From Bacillus gaemokensis (GTDB lineage: Bacteria; Bacillota; Bacilli; Bacillales; Bacillaceae_G): DNA of 64,000 nucleotides. This document shows, one piece after another, positions 20,141 through 32,265 of the stretch (its first letter is position 1; each line of letters opens with the position of its first letter). The notes beneath the pieces are model-generated. The model had not been told where the DNA came from. It saw only the letters and a program-made list of their open reading frames with translations, and ran no database searches. Location: assembly GCF_001590835.1 (NCBI RefSeq), contig NZ_LTAQ01000001.1, forward strand, positions 146,357 to 210,356, read 5' to 3'. Both the position numbers and the translations under genes were made by a program.

Positions 20141-21081
20141 GCGTCTTCTCCTAACTTCGTACCAATTTCAGGTTTTGTTCCACGTAAAAATTGTGCACAG
20201 TCCATACGTTTTTTTCCCGATGGTTGCAACTCAGTAATTTTAATACCAGTTTCATTTCCTGTTGCCACAACGAAACCATCTTCTTCAATGGCTACAATAG
20301 AACCTGCTTCAGCTTTGACTGTTACAGGAACCTTTTCTCCCCACCATACTTTTACAACTTGTCCTGCTAAAGTTGTATAAGCAACTGGCCACGGATTTAA
20401 ACCACGAATGTGATTGTATACTTCTTCTCCTGTTTTCGTCCAATCAATTTTTTCTTGTTCACGTTTAATATTATAAGCAAATGTTACTTCATCCTCATTT
20501 TGCTTAATCGGCTCTAACTTCCCTTGTATTAATAAAGGTACCGTTTTTGATAATAAGTGTGCTCCTGCCTCACTTAATTTATCAAATAAGGAGCCCGTTG
20601 TTTCACGTTCTTCGATTTCTACTTCTACTTGCGTTAAAATATCGCCAGCATCTAGTTTTTCAACCATATACATAATTGTAATGCCTGTTTTTTCTTTCCC
20701 TTGCATAATAGAATAATGAATCGGTGCACCGCCGCGAAGCTCTGGTAATAATGAAGCATGAACATTAATACATCCGTACTTCGGCGCTTCTAAAATTTCA
20801 TTTGGTACGATCTGTCCAAATGCAGCTGTCACAATTAAGTCTGGCTGTAATGCCAACACTTTTTCATATTCATCTTTTTCCCGAATTTTTAACGGTTGTA
20901 ACACCGGAATACCATGTTTTTCTGCTTCAACTTTAACAGGTGTTGGTGTCATAACTTTTTTTCTACCTACTGGACGATCAGGTTGCGTCACAACACCAAT
21001 TATATCGTATCCATCCTCGATAAGACGACGAAGCACCGGCACAGAAAAGTCCGGTGTTCCCATAAATACTACTTTCACCAT
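20137..21081 (-). CDS. fmt: Methionyl-tRNA formyltransferase
   Basis: Formylates initiator Met-tRNA using 10-formyltetrahydrofolate. The protein is 314 residues, starting [17 protein letters not shown]. The catalytic region is [18 protein letters not shown] with the Asn/His pair, and DAGDILTQ follows. A C-terminal OB-like tRNA-binding domain starts near residue 205. It lies 16 nt after def, the usual def-fmt pairing. Confidence 0.98.
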   Translation of the reverse strand: MVKVVFMGTPDFSVPVLRRLIEDGYDIIGVVTQPDRPVGRKKVMTPTPVKVEAEKHGIPVLQPLKIREKDEYEKVLALQPDLIVTAAFGQIVPNEILEAPKYGCINVHASLLPELRGGAPIHYSIMQGKEKTGITIMYMVEKLDAGDILTQVEVEIEERETTGSLFDKLSEAGAHLLSKTVPLLIQGKLEPIKQNEDEVTFAYNIKREQEKIDWTKTGEEVYNHIRGLNPWPVAYTTLAGQVVKVWWGEKVPVTVKAEAGSIVAIEEDGFVVATGNETGIKITELQPSGKKRMDCAQFLRGTKPEIGTKLGEDA

Positions 21082-21097
21082 TCAAAAACCGCTCCTT

Positions 21098-21574
21098 TTA
21101 CATCTCTTCTAATTCGTTTTCCTCATAATATCTCGTCACTTTTGATGTAAATAATACACCGTGTAAATGATCGATTTCATGTTGAATTGCACGTGCTAAG
21201 AAATCATCCGCTTCTAATAAAAATACTTTACCACGGCGATTTTGCGCGCGTACTTTAATATATTCAGCACGTTCCACTTCACCATAAAGTCCCGGAAAGC
21301 TTAAGCAGCCTTCGGGACCTACTTGTTCACCACGTTTTTCTAAAATAACCGGATTAATCAATTCAATCTTTCCAGTATCATCACCAATATCAACAACAGC
21401 TACTTGCAAGCTTACGCCTACTTGCGGCGCAGCTAAGCCAACGCCATCTGCAACTAACATTGTTTCATGCATATCTTTTAACAATTTTACTAACTTTTTA
21501 TCAAAGTTAATTACCCGTTCACACGGTTTTTCTAACACTTCATTTGGATGCTTCACAATTTCTAAAACTGCCAT
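21098..21574 (-). CDS. def: Peptide deformylase
   Basis: Removes the N-formyl group from new proteins. The protein is 158 residues. The three signature motifs are GVGLAAPQVG (44-53), EGCLSFP with metal ligand Cys90, and QHEIDHLHG with His132, Glu133 and His136. It is the partner of fmt and is 11 nt after priA. Cereus-group genomes usually carry a second deformylase elsewhere. Confidence 0.97.
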   Translation of the reverse strand: MAVLEIVKHPNEVLEKPCERVINFDKKLVKLLKDMHETMLVADGVGLAAPQVGVSLQVAVVDIGDDTGKIELINPVILEKRGEQVGPEGCLSFPGLYGEVERAEYIKVRAQNRRGKVFLLEADDFLARAIQHEIDHLHGVLFTSKVTRYYEENELEEM

Positions 21575-21585
21575 ATTTCCCTCCG

Positions 21586-23991
21586 CTACATTAACATTGT
21601 TGGATTAAAGTCAATTGAGATCTGTAGCTCTTTTTGCATTTCTGCTTGATAATGTTCATTTACCATTTTGAGCACGTACTTTAAGTTTGGTTCCCGTTTG
21701 TATTTTATCATGCATTGGTATCGATATCTATCTTTTATCCTTGGAATTCCTGAGGCGACCGGACCTAGCACCATTGTTTGCTGCGTGCAATGCGTTCGTA
21801 AATAACCAACAATTTTTTCCGTTACTTGCACTGCTTTTAATAATTCTGGATGCGATACTGTCACCAGTACTACATAATAGTAAGGCGGATATTGCCTCAT
21901 TTTTCTCATTTGCATTTCTTGCTCGAAAAACACATCGTACTGCTGATCTTTTGCTAGTTCTACACTATAGTGTTCTGGCGTGTACGTTTGAATTACAACT
22001 TCCCCCGGTAACTCATGCCTTCCTGCACGACCACTCACCTGTGTCAATAACTGATACGTTTTTTCACTTGCACGGAAATCTGGTAAATGTAGCATCGTAT
22101 CAGCCGTTAAGACACCCACAAGCGTAACTTTTGGAAAATCAAGCCCTTTGGCAATCATTTGTGTTCCAAGTAAGATATCTGCCTTCTCTTCACCGAACGC
22201 TTTTAATAGTTTTTCATGCATGCCTTTGCGACTTGTCGTGTCAACATCCATTCGGATAACCCTAGCTTCAGGAAATAGCTTTGTAATTTCTTCTTCTACC
22301 TTTTGCGTCCCTGTACCAAAGAAACGAATATACGAACTATTACAAGCAGGACAAGCAGTTGGCATACTTTCTTCATAACTGCAATAGTGACATTTTAAAC
22401 GATGATTCATTTTGTGATAAGTGAGTGATATATCGCAATGTGGACATTGTACGACATAACCACAATCACGACACATGACAAACGTTGAATGGCCTCTTCG
22501 ATTTAAAAAGAGAACCATCTGCTCTTTCTTCTCTAATCGATCCGCTATTTTCTCGTGAAGTAATGTAGAAAACATCGAACGATTCCCATCACGTAGTTCC
22601 TCACGCATATCCACAATTTTCACTGTCGGCAACGCCTGTTTGTTCATACGCTTTTGCATGGTTAGGAGTTCATAAACGCCTTTCTTTGCTCTAGCAAATG
22701 ATTCAAGCGTTGGTGTTGCACTACCAAGTACAATTGGACAATTATGATATTGCCCTCTCCAAATCGCAACATCCCTGGCATGATACCTTGGATTATCTTC
22801 TTGTTTATAACTGGACTCATGTTCTTCATCAATAATAATAATTCCTAAGTTTTCAAATGGCGCAAAAATAGCAGAACGTGCACCAACAACAACTTTTACT
22901 TCTTTTCGTAAAATTTTCCGCCACTCATCGTATTTTTCCCCAATAGAAAGCGCACTATGAAGAACGGCAACTTGAGAACCAAATCGTCCTTTGAAACGGT
23001 CTACCATTTGCGGTGTTAACGCAATTTCTGGAACAAGTACAATTGCTTCTTTTCCTTTTTCTAACACCGCAGCAATAGATTGTAAATACACTTCTGTTTT
23101 ACCGCTTCCTGTAACACCATATAGCAAAAATGGATTATATGTTTCATTTGAAATAGATGACAAAATAGGCGTAATCACTTGACTTTGTTCCTCTGTAAGC
23201 GGAAATGGTTTCGTCTGCTCAAAGGCCTCATCATCATATGGATTACGATATACTTCCACATACTTTTCTGAAAGCAGTCCCTTTTTCACAAGAGACTTTA
23301 TCGGCGCATCTGTCATTTGTAACTCTTCTGTTAACATTTTTAATGGAACAGTATGATAGTTTTCTACAAAATAGTAAAGTACATCTTGCTGTTTTTTACT
23401 TTTCAGTTCAAATGCTGCTGCCTCTAATTCTTCTACCGGTAATTCTGGCTGAATCATCCTTTGTTTTTTCTTTTGTACTTTATCTTTTACTTTATAGACA
23501 ACTTCAACAGTACCATTTGCAATTTCTTTTTGAACCATACGATGCAGATGTGACTGCGTTGCAATCTCTTCCCAATCAATTGCTTCTTTCCCCTGAAATA
23601 AATTATGAATTTCCGGCGCTACTTCTTCTGATTTATGAAGCTGTAATCGCTTTTTATAAGTAGCTTTTATCGCAGTTGGAAGCATAACTTGGAAAGCTGA
23701 AATCGTATAACACAACGTTTCATTCGTCAGCCAAAAACCGAGTTTTAACAACTCTTCATTTAAGACTGGTGTGACATCTAATATTTCATGCAATGCTTTT
23801 AACTTTTTACTTTCCACATCGACTGAATCTTTTATTTCAATAATAAAACCTTGTAATTTCCGCGGACCAAACGGAACGACTACACGCATACCTGTTTGCA
23901 CGATATCTTCCCATTTCTTTGGAATAACATAATCAAACGGTCGGTCTGTTTGACGTGCAGGTACATCAACAATTACACTTGCAAATTTCAT
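21586..23991 (-). CDS. priA: Primosomal replication-restart helicase PriA
   Basis: Restarts stalled replication forks by loading the replicative helicase. The protein is 801 residues. An N-terminal DNA-binding domain is followed by helicase motifs GVTGSGKTEVY (Walker A) and IIIDEEHE. The zinc-binding insert has cysteine pairs in CRDCGYVVQCPHC and CHYCSYEESMPTACPAC. QVSGRAGR is motif VI. The start ATG overlaps the coaBC stop by 4 nt. Confidence 0.98.
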   Translation of the reverse strand: MKFASVIVDVPARQTDRPFDYVIPKKWEDIVQTGMRVVVPFGPRKLQGFIIEIKDSVDVESKKLKALHEILDVTPVLNEELLKLGFWLTNETLCYTISAFQVMLPTAIKATYKKRLQLHKSEEVAPEIHNLFQGKEAIDWEEIATQSHLHRMVQKEIANGTVEVVYKVKDKVQKKKQRMIQPELPVEELEAAAFELKSKKQQDVLYYFVENYHTVPLKMLTEELQMTDAPIKSLVKKGLLSEKYVEVYRNPYDDEAFEQTKPFPLTEEQSQVITPILSSISNETYNPFLLYGVTGSGKTEVYLQSIAAVLEKGKEAIVLVPEIALTPQMVDRFKGRFGSQVAVLHSALSIGEKYDEWRKILRKEVKVVVGARSAIFAPFENLGIIIIDEEHESSYKQEDNPRYHARDVAIWRGQYHNCPIVLGSATPTLESFARAKKGVYELLTMQKRMNKQALPTVKIVDMREELRDGNRSMFSTLLHEKIADRLEKKEQMVLFLNRRGHSTFVMCRDCGYVVQCPHCDISLTYHKMNHRLKCHYCSYEESMPTACPACNSSYIRFFGTGTQKVEEEITKLFPEARVIRMDVDTTSRKGMHEKLLKAFGEEKADILLGTQMIAKGLDFPKVTLVGVLTADTMLHLPDFRASEKTYQLLTQVSGRAGRHELPGEVVIQTYTPEHYSVELAKDQQYDVFFEQEMQMRKMRQYPPYYYVVLVTVSHPELLKAVQVTEKIVGYLRTHCTQQTMVLGPVASGIPRIKDRYRYQCMIKYKREPNLKYVLKMVNEHYQAEMQKELQISIDFNPTMLM

Positions 23992-25193
23992 ACATGATCC
24001 TCTTCTAACATCGCCTCAATTTGCATGAAAATTTCACGAGCTACTTCACGCTTTGTTAAAAGTGGTAATTGAATAATCTCTCCATCTTTTCTATACATTG
24101 TGACAATGTTCGTATCCGTACCAAACCCTGCGCCTTGAGCTTTCACATCATTTGCAACGATCATATCCGCGTTTTTTTCACGCAATTTTTTTGTGGCATA
24201 TTCTTCTACATTTGTCGTTTCAGCGGCAAAACCGACAAGTAATTGATGCTCTTTTTTCTCACCTAATGTTTTCAGAATGTCGGTCGTTCTTTCCAACTCA
24301 ATAACCGCATCGCCACTTTTCTTTTTCATCTTTTGATCATGCACAAATTTCGGACGGTAATCCGCTACTGCCGCTGTTTTAATGACAACATCCATACTAG
24401 CATAATGTTGCAGAACAACTTCTAGCATATCTTGTGCAGACTCTACTGGCACCGTTGTTACATTTGCGGGCGGTGTTAATGCAGTTGGACCTGACACCAG
24501 GGTTACATCTGCTCCTAGGTTTGCAGCAACTTCCGCTAGTGCATAACCCATTTTCCCTGAAGAAAAATTCGTCATAAAACGAACTGGATCAACTTTTTCA
24601 CGAGTCGGACCAGCCGTAATTAATATTTTCTTCTTTTGTAATGGTTTATGTGCTGAAAAAGTTTCTTGTAATCGAGCAATGATTGTTTCTGGTTCTTCTA
24701 ATCGTCCTTTCGCAACATATCCACATGCTAAAAAGCCTTCTCCAGGCTCAATAAATGTATATCCTAACGTTTTTAACGTCATCATATTCTTTTGAACAAT
24801 TTTATTTTCATACATATGCACATTCATAGCAGGTGCAATCCAAACTGGTGCCGTAGTTGCCAATAATGTAGTTGTAATCATATCATCAGCAAGCCCATTC
24901 GCTAATTTCCCGATACAGTTTGCTGTTGCTGGAGCAACAAGCACAACATCCGCCCAATCTGCTAAATCTATATGGGCGATAACTGCTGAATCTTTTTCAT
25001 CAAACGTATCCGTGTATACATCATGGCGAGAAAGCGCTTGAAATGTAAGAGGTGTAACAAACTTCATTGCCGATTCACTCATCATTACTTTTACAAGTGC
25101 CCCCGCTTGCGTTAATTTACTCGTTAACGCAGCCGCTTTAAAAACCGCAATGCCTCCTGTTACACATAGAAGTATCTTTTTCTCTTTTAGCAT
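23988..25193 (-). CDS. coaBC: Bifunctional phosphopantothenoylcysteine decarboxylase/synthetase CoaBC
   Basis: Two consecutive steps of coenzyme A synthesis: joins cysteine to phosphopantothenate (CoaB) and decarboxylates the product (CoaC). The 401-residue protein has an N-terminal flavoprotein CoaC half (GGIAVFKAAAL, VAPATANCIGKLANGLADD and PAMNVHMYEN) and a C-terminal CoaB half from about residue 190 (ITAGPTREKVDPVRFMTNFS). It lies between rpoZ, from which a terminator separates it, and priA. Confidence 0.98.
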   Translation of the reverse strand: MLKEKKILLCVTGGIAVFKAAALTSKLTQAGALVKVMMSESAMKFVTPLTFQALSRHDVYTDTFDEKDSAVIAHIDLADWADVVLVAPATANCIGKLANGLADDMITTTLLATTAPVWIAPAMNVHMYENKIVQKNMMTLKTLGYTFIEPGEGFLACGYVAKGRLEEPETIIARLQETFSAHKPLQKKKILITAGPTREKVDPVRFMTNFSSGKMGYALAEVAANLGADVTLVSGPTALTPPANVTTVPVESAQDMLEVVLQHYASMDVVIKTAAVADYRPKFVHDQKMKKKSGDAVIELERTTDILKTLGEKKEHQLLVGFAAETTNVEEYATKKLREKNADMIVANDVKAQGAGFGTDTNIVTMYRKDGEIIQLPLLTKREVAREIFMQIEAMLEEDHV

Positions 25194-25305
25194 ATGACTC
25201 GTCCTCTTTCTTTTTCAAACTTATTCTACTGAAATGTAATGATTTCAGCTCGTCAGTGCTAGCATTTCGTTAAACCTTTATTTCATCACTTGTTATCTCT
25301 ATCGT

Positions 25306-25340
25306 AAAAAAATAACAACCTACTTGTAAATAGGTTGTTA
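25306..25340 (-). terminator. Terminator after rpoZ
   Basis: Arms TAACAACCTA and TAGGTTGTTA with an 8-nt loop, followed on the minus strand by seven T. It separates yicC-remA-gmk-rpoZ from coaBC, which presumably has its own promoter in 25194-25305. Confidence 0.88.
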
Positions 25341-25393
25341 CCGTTACATAGAAAATTATAAAGTCTATGTTTTCATTTGTCGAAGAGAATGTC

Positions 25394-25606
25394 TTATTCA
25401 GACACTTTCCCTTCGCTTGGCTCGTAGCCTAATACTTCTGCATCAATTTCTTCTAGTGCTTTTCCTACACATTTGTGAGAAACAGGTTGTGTAATTACAC
25501 AATTATCAGCAAGCTGCATTTCACGTGCACGCTTTGCAGCTACTGTTACTAATGTATACTTAGAGTCGATTTTTGTTAATAATGAGTCAATTGATGGATT
25601 TAACAT
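25394..25606 (-). CDS. rpoZ: RNA polymerase omega subunit
   Basis: Small subunit that helps assemble RNA polymerase on the beta-prime subunit. The protein is 70 residues, starting [30 protein letters not shown], with the family core [10 protein letters not shown]. It begins next to the gmk stop, as in Bacillus. The end (EPSEGKVSE) is acidic, as usual. Confidence 0.97.
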   Translation of the reverse strand: MLNPSIDSLLTKIDSKYTLVTVAAKRAREMQLADNCVITQPVSHKCVGKALEEIDAEVLGYEPSEGKVSE

Positions 25607-25607
25607 A

Positions 25608-26502
<895 letters not shown>

Positions 26503-26569
26503 AGTTTGCGCCTCCTAGTAAGTCTATCCGATTTCTCCACCACGTATAACTTTATATATTTTTTGACAG

Positions 26570-27445
26570 CTACTCAATATTTTGTACCTGTTCACGAATT
26601 TTTTCAAGATTATTTTTCATTTCTACAACATATTTTGAAATTGTTAAGTCATTTGCCTTAGATCCAATCGTATTAATTTCACGATGCATCTCCTGGACAA
26701 TGAAGTCCATTTTTCTACCAACAGGCTCTTTAATATGTAATGCCTCTTGAAATTGATCTAAATGACTTTGCAAGCGAACTAGTTCCTCGTGAATATCACA
26801 CCGCTCTGCAAACATTGCAACTTCTGTCAGCAATCGTTGTTCATCTAAATCCTGATTATGTAATTCCTTCAAGCGATTTTCCAATCGTTCACGATATTTT
26901 TGAATTACAATTGGCGCATGCGGAATAATTCCATTGACACAATTGTGAATCTCTTGCAAACGATATGATATATCTTTATATAATCGCTCTCCTTCGCCAT
27001 CTCTCATCCCTTTTAACATACGAGCAGCTTGACGAACAGCTTCATATAAACTTTGTTCAAATTGTTCGTTTCCATTTTCCATTTCCTCAATTGCCGTTAC
27101 TTCTGGCATTCCCATTAATTGTTGAAGTGTAATGGAATCTTGTAATTGAAATTTTGTTTTCACGTCTTCCATAATGGATTTATACTGCTTGAGCAGCGGC
27201 CAATTCACACTCAGCTTTCTTTCCACAAGCCCTTCGCCTGTAATACTAATAGACACTTCAATACGTCCACGGCGAACTTGCTCTGCAATTAATTTACGGA
27301 TTTTGTCCTCAAAAACCATCATTTGTTTCGGAAGTCGAATGTTCATCTCTAAAAAGCGATGGTTCACTGACTTCATTTCTACTGTAATTTGAAAAGCCTC
27401 GTTTTCTACCTTCCACCTTCCAAATCCTGTCATACTAGAAATCAT
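26570..27445 (-). CDS. yicC: YicC-family endoribonuclease (YloC)
   Basis: Member of the YicC N-terminal/DUF1732 family, reported as an endoribonuclease in E. coli; its role in Bacillus is less defined. The start at 27445 (MISSMTGFGRWKVENE) matches the family's conserved SMTGFGR start and gives 291 residues. The C-terminal half carries DFIVQEMHREINTIGSKAND, a conserved acidic/basic signature. First gene of the yicC-remA-gmk-rpoZ run. Confidence 0.93.
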   Translation of the reverse strand: MISSMTGFGRWKVENEAFQITVEMKSVNHRFLEMNIRLPKQMMVFEDKIRKLIAEQVRRGRIEVSISITGEGLVERKLSVNWPLLKQYKSIMEDVKTKFQLQDSITLQQLMGMPEVTAIEEMENGNEQFEQSLYEAVRQAARMLKGMRDGEGERLYKDISYRLQEIHNCVNGIIPHAPIVIQKYRERLENRLKELHNQDLDEQRLLTEVAMFAERCDIHEELVRLQSHLDQFQEALHIKEPVGRKMDFIVQEMHREINTIGSKANDLTISKYVVEMKNNLEKIREQVQNIE

Positions 27446-27480
27446 CTTTATCACATCCAAGCCATGAAATAACTCAATGA

Positions 27481-27516
27481 AAAAGGTAATAGAGATGCAA
27501 CTCTACTACCTTTTGT
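27481..27516 (-). terminator. Terminator of the Ca2+-ATPase gene
   Basis: AAAGGTAGTAGAG pairs with CTCTATTACCTTT (one mismatch), followed by TTTT on the minus strand. It closes the 27545-30265 gene before yicC. Confidence 0.82.
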
Positions 27517-27544
27517 AAATTATATCACATTTTCATATCATTGA

Positions 27545-30265
27545 CTATTTCAAGTTTACGCCTCTTTTATATAATATCGACTTCTTTTTTTCCTTTTTCC
27601 CAGTCAGTAAAGAACCTACTAACAAAAATGTTGGAATCGATGATAAACCACCGATTAATAACCAGTCTCTCGCTTGAATTGGCATTGTGCTAAAAATCGG
27701 TTGCAACGGTGGATAATAAATGACAACTAACATTAACAACATTGAAATAATAACTGCCCCTACTAGATACAAATTACCAAATGGATTACGGTGGAAGATA
27801 GAATGCTCGCTACGGCAATCAAACACATGAATAAGCTGCGCTAACACAAGTGTTGCAAACGCTACTGTTTGTGCATATTTCAATTCGTTTGGATGCTGAT
27901 TATACGCAATAATAAATGCGAGCAAGGTTACAATACCAATCAAAAATCCTCGACTCACAATTTTCCAGGCAAGCCCTCTCGCAAACACCCCTTCTTTTGG
28001 ATGTCTTGGATGTCTTCGCATTACATCACCCTCAGCCGCATCTAGTCCTAACGCCATTGCTGGTAAACCATCTGTTACTAAATTCACCCATAGAATTTGG
28101 ATTGGTACCATTGGAAGCGGTAATGCGAGCATCATCGCAAACAACATAACCAAAATCTCCCCAACGTTTGATGCTAATAGATAACGAATGAATTTCCGAA
28201 TATTTTCATATATATTTCTACCTTCTTTAATTGCTGATTTAATTGTAGCAAAGTTATCATCTAACAATACAAGAGAAGAAGCTTCTTTTGCCACATCCGT
28301 CCCTGTAATTCCCATTGCAATTCCAATATCAGCTGTTTTAATAGCAGGAGCATCATTCACTCCGTCACCTGTCATTGCCACAATATGATCTTTATTTTGA
28401 AGTGCCTTTACAATCTTTAACTTATGTTCCGGTGATACACGTGCAAACACATACGTATCTTCAACAATATCCTCTAGTTCGTCTACGGACATACTCGCTA
28501 GTTCCACGCCTTCTACAACGCGGCCATTCGGTGGCAAAATCCCTAACTGCTCTGCAATTGCCATCGCAGTTACTTTATGATCTCCCGTAATCATTACGGT
28601 TTTAATACCCGCCTCTTTACACTCTTTTACAGCCTGCTTTACTTCTGGCCTTGGCGGGTCTATCATTCCTTGTATACCAACAAGCATAAAATCTTTTTCG
28701 ACTTCTCGTTCATGTTCAATCGAATCCGTTACTTTTAATGGTTTAAACGCAACTGCAATTGTCCGTAGCGCTTGACTTCCAAGGCTATGAATAGCCGCCT
28801 GTACTTCTTTACGATATAATTCACTTAACGGCTGCTGTTTATTTCCCCATAAAATGGTTTGGCTCATTTGCAAAAGAACATCCGGGGCACCTTTCGTAAT
28901 AACAAATTTTTTACCATCACGATCGCGAACGATTACACTCATCATTTTACGTGTTGAATCAAAAGGAAATTCATGTACAATTTCAAATTTCCCCTGCAAG
29001 GCTTCACGGGATACCCCCGCTTTCATCGCTGCAGCAACAAGTGCACCTTCTGTCGGATCCCCATCTAACACATACGTTTTTTTCTTTTTAACAATATTAG
29101 CGTTATTACATAAACAACCAAATGTTAACAATTGATAGAGTGATTTAGTTGATGCTGGATTAATCTTCTGATCATCTTTCATAAATGATCCAGTCGGTTC
29201 GTAGCCTTGCCCTGTTACATGCCACGTTTCCCCACCTGACCACAAATGCGTAACCATCATTTTATTTTGTGTCATCGTTCCAGTTTTGTCCGAACAAATC
29301 ACTGAAGCACAGCCTAGTGTTTCTACAGCTGGTAGTTTTCGTACAATTGCTCTCTTTTTAATCATACGCTGCACACCAAGTGATAAAGCGACAGTCACAA
29401 TAGCTGGTAATCCTTCTGGAATTGCTGCAACAGCAAGTGATACACCAGCTAAGAACATGTGATATACTTCATTTCCTTGGTATACACCAGCTAATACGAC
29501 AAGTGCTGTTAAAATAAGCGCTACAATGATTAAAATCTTCCCAAGCTGCTCTAATCTCCTTTGTAGCGGTGTTTCCATTTGCTCTGCATTTTGCAACATA
29601 TTCGCAATTTGTCCCATTGCGGTATTCATCCCAGTCCCTACTACTACACCTATCCCAGATCCTCTCGTTATCATCGTTCCCATAAAAGCCATATTTTTTT
29701 GATCACCAATTGCAACACTCTCACCTTGTAATGCTTCTACTTTCTTTTGAACAGGTACAGACTCCCCTGTTAACGCCGATTCTTCAATATACAAACTTGA
29801 TGCTTCAATAAGACGAATATCAGCGCCAATACGATCACCACTAGAAAATTTAATCACATCACCGAGGACAAGAGCTTTTGACGGTGCTTTTATCCATTTC
29901 CCATTTCGTAAAACTGTCACTTGCGGGGCTGCTAATTCTTTTAAAGCTTCCAATGATCTTTCTGCTTTTCTTTCTTGAAAAAAACCAAGAATCCCATTAA
30001 TAATAACAATTGCGACAATCGCAATTGCATCGATGTACTCTCCCAAAAATGCTGAAATAATTGTTGCACCAAACAAAACAAGTACCATAAAATCTTTAAA
30101 TTGCGCCAAAAATACAAGAAGTGCAGAAGGCCGCCTTGCTTCTTGCAACTCATTTGGACCAAGTTTCTTTAATCGCCCTTCTGCTTCTTGCTCTGTGAGC
30201 CCTATTTTTACATTCGTATTCGTTCTTTCCTCCACTTCATGTGCACGCATTTCATACCAATTCAT
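27545..30265 (-). CDS. yloB: P-type Ca2+-transporting ATPase (YloB)
   Basis: Membrane pump of the P2A (SERCA-like) group, likely exporting Ca2+. The protein is 906 residues. It shows the cation ATPase N-terminal domain, the actuator motif LTGESVPV, the phosphorylation site [11 protein letters not shown], hinge motif [12 protein letters not shown] and ten predicted membrane segments. PEGLPAIV in segment 4 and [13 protein letters not shown] in segment 6 supply Ca2+ ligands. It resembles B. subtilis YloB, an ATPase linked to spores. It is divergent from rqcH. Confidence 0.95.
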   Translation of the reverse strand: MNWYEMRAHEVEERTNTNVKIGLTEQEAEGRLKKLGPNELQEARRPSALLVFLAQFKDFMVLVLFGATIISAFLGEYIDAIAIVAIVIINGILGFFQERKAERSLEALKELAAPQVTVLRNGKWIKAPSKALVLGDVIKFSSGDRIGADIRLIEASSLYIEESALTGESVPVQKKVEALQGESVAIGDQKNMAFMGTMITRGSGIGVVVGTGMNTAMGQIANMLQNAEQMETPLQRRLEQLGKILIIVALILTALVVLAGVYQGNEVYHMFLAGVSLAVAAIPEGLPAIVTVALSLGVQRMIKKRAIVRKLPAVETLGCASVICSDKTGTMTQNKMMVTHLWSGGETWHVTGQGYEPTGSFMKDDQKINPASTKSLYQLLTFGCLCNNANIVKKKKTYVLDGDPTEGALVAAAMKAGVSREALQGKFEIVHEFPFDSTRKMMSVIVRDRDGKKFVITKGAPDVLLQMSQTILWGNKQQPLSELYRKEVQAAIHSLGSQALRTIAVAFKPLKVTDSIEHEREVEKDFMLVGIQGMIDPPRPEVKQAVKECKEAGIKTVMITGDHKVTAMAIAEQLGILPPNGRVVEGVELASMSVDELEDIVEDTYVFARVSPEHKLKIVKALQNKDHIVAMTGDGVNDAPAIKTADIGIAMGITGTDVAKEASSLVLLDDNFATIKSAIKEGRNIYENIRKFIRYLLASNVGEILVMLFAMMLALPLPMVPIQILWVNLVTDGLPAMALGLDAAEGDVMRRHPRHPKEGVFARGLAWKIVSRGFLIGIVTLLAFIIAYNQHPNELKYAQTVAFATLVLAQLIHVFDCRSEHSIFHRNPFGNLYLVGAVIISMLLMLVVIYYPPLQPIFSTMPIQARDWLLIGGLSSIPTFLLVGSLLTGKKEKKKSILYKRGVNLK

Positions 30266-30331
30266 CTCGCTATCGACCTCCTGATTGCAGACATGCTCTA
30301 ATGAAAGCTTATTCAGCCTCGTCCAAAAAAA

Positions 30332-30340
30332 TGCTATAAT
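30332..30340 (+). promoter_or_regulatory. Extended -10 promoter for rqcH
   Basis: TGCTATAAT matches the extended -10 pattern TGnTATAAT, 24-27 nt upstream of the rqcH binding site. No good -35 is seen, as is common with extended -10 promoters. Confidence 0.65.
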
Positions 30341-30369
30341 TAATATTTAGTTAGAAAGGAGTGTTCATA

Positions 30370-32079
30370 ATGGCATTCGATGGATTATTTACAAGAGCGA
30401 TTACACATGAAATTGCAAATTCTCTTCAAACAGGAAGAATTTCAAAAATATATCAACCCTCAAAATATGAGATTTTATTACATATGCGAGCAAACGGAAA
30501 AAATCAAAAATTAATTCTTTCCGCACACCCTACATACGCACGTATGCATCTTACAAATCAAAGTTATGATTCACCGGCACTACCACCCATGTTCTGTATG
30601 CTGCTTCGCAAACATTTAGAAGGTGGATTCATTGAAAAAATTGAACAAATCGATTTAGAACGTATCATTCAAATTACCGTTCGGAGTCGTAATGAAATTG
30701 GTGATGAATCACTAAAAACATTAGTAATCGAAATCATGGGTCGCCACAGTAATATTATTTTAATAGACACGAAAACAAATGTTATTTTGGATAGCTTAAA
30801 ACACGTTTCTTTAGCCGTAAACCGACATCGTACCGTATACGCTGGAGCGGAATATGTTGCACCGCCAGCGCAGCATAAAGCAAATCCATTACAAGTTGAA
30901 ACGAAAGAAGAATTCATAAGACCGCTAGACTTTTTATCAGGAAATATGGATAAACAGCTTGTTGGAGCCTTTATGGGGATCTCCCCGCTATTTGCAAAAG
31001 AAGTTGTAAAAAAAGCTGGGATGGTAAACGAAACTGCATTATCAGAGGCATTTTTCTCATTACAAAAGCCACTGCAAGTGCATCAATATGAACCAACGAT
31101 GATAACCGTAAATGGAAAAGAGTTCTTTTACCTATTGCCTCTCGAACACTTAAAAGGTGACAAGAAATCTTTCCCATCTGTAAGTGAATTATTAGATCGT
31201 TTCTTCTTCGGAAAAGCAGAGCGCGACCGTGTAAAACAACAGGCTCACGATTTAGAACGATTTATGCACAATGAAAAAACAAAAAATGAAAAAAAATTAA
31301 TTAAGCTAGAAAAAACATTACAAGATGCAGGAAAAGCCGATAAATATCAATTATTTGGTGAACTACTTACTGCTAATATATATGCATTAAAAAAAGGTGA
31401 CAAAGAAATTGAAGTTATTAATTACTATGATGAAAATAGTGGTACAGTAAAAATTACGCTAGACCCACTGCGAACACCATCGCAAAATGCACAACGTTAT
31501 TTCCAAAAGTATCAAAAAGCGAAAAATTCCGTTTCAATCGTCGAAGAACAAATTGAAAAAACAAACGAGGAAATCCTTTACTTTGATAGCCTACTACAAC
31601 AAATGGAAGCAGCTTCCTCAAAAGATATTGAAGAAATTCGGGAAGAATTAGCTGAAGAAGGTTATATGCGTAATCGCAAAGCGAAAAACGCAAAGAAAAA
31701 GCAGGCGAAGCCGGTATTAGATAAGTATATCGCAAGTGATGGAACAGAAATTTTAGTTGGGAAAAACAATAAACAAAATGACTATTTAACAACCAAATTT
31801 GCACGCCGTGATGAAATTTGGTTACACACAAAAGATATTCCTGGTTCTCATGTTGTCATTCGCTCATTAGAACCTGCCGAGGAAACTTTATTAGAAGCTG
31901 CCAAACTTGCTGCTTATTACAGTAAAGCAAAGGACTCTAGCTCTGTCCCTGTCGATTTCACAAAAATTCGTCATGTCAAAAAACCGAGCGGTGCAAAACT
32001 TGGCTTTGTGACATATGATAATCAACAAACTCTATATGTTACGCCTGATGCTGATATGGTGATGAAGTTGAAAGCTTAA
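30370..32079 (+). CDS. rqcH: Ribosome quality control protein RqcH (NFACT family; FbpA/YloA)
   Basis: Binds stalled 50S-peptidyl-tRNA complexes and directs alanine tailing of nascent chains. The chosen ATG at 30370 ([12 protein letters not shown]) is preceded by GAAAGGAG and gives 569 residues. NFACT-N covers about 1-250, a coiled coil 280-430, and the NFACT-R domain the C-terminus, with [20 protein letters not shown]. Older literature names it as a fibronectin-binding protein. It is the first plus-strand gene before the accessory region. Confidence 0.95.
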   Translation: MAFDGLFTRAITHEIANSLQTGRISKIYQPSKYEILLHMRANGKNQKLILSAHPTYARMHLTNQSYDSPALPPMFCMLLRKHLEGGFIEKIEQIDLERIIQITVRSRNEIGDESLKTLVIEIMGRHSNIILIDTKTNVILDSLKHVSLAVNRHRTVYAGAEYVAPPAQHKANPLQVETKEEFIRPLDFLSGNMDKQLVGAFMGISPLFAKEVVKKAGMVNETALSEAFFSLQKPLQVHQYEPTMITVNGKEFFYLLPLEHLKGDKKSFPSVSELLDRFFFGKAERDRVKQQAHDLERFMHNEKTKNEKKLIKLEKTLQDAGKADKYQLFGELLTANIYALKKGDKEIEVINYYDENSGTVKITLDPLRTPSQNAQRYFQKYQKAKNSVSIVEEQIEKTNEEILYFDSLLQQMEAASSKDIEEIREELAEEGYMRNRKAKNAKKKQAKPVLDKYIASDGTEILVGKNNKQNDYLTTKFARRDEIWLHTKDIPGSHVVIRSLEPAEETLLEAAKLAAYYSKAKDSSSVPVDFTKIRHVKKPSGAKLGFVTYDNQQTLYVTPDADMVMKLKA

Positions 32080-32082
32080 TAC

Positions 32083-32127
32083 AAAAAGGTAATAACGATG
32101 TTAAACGAATCGTTATTACCTTTTTTT
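32083..32127 (+). terminator. rqcH terminator
   Basis: A 17-bp stem (AAAAAGGTAATAACGAT and its complement) with a 9-nt loop, ending in a T-run right after the rqcH stop. Confidence 0.9.
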
Positions 32128-32265
32128 ATACTTATCACTTAATAAAAACTATTTTTTAACAAAAAGTTATTTTATCTTAATTTTCCGTTAAAATATTTTT
32201 AAACAGAATAGACTTCAAAAAATGATTCTAATACCCTATTAGAGGAGAAACGATGTTACACGAAC

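Noticed and set aside
19603-20154. Plus-strand open frame of 183 codons
   Set aside because: It lies entirely opposite rsmB, has leucine- and histidine-rich nonsense composition typical of a reverse-strand shadow, and no binding site.
23205-23663. Plus-strand open frame of 152 codons
   Set aside because: Antisense shadow of priA, whose motifs are complete on the other strand.
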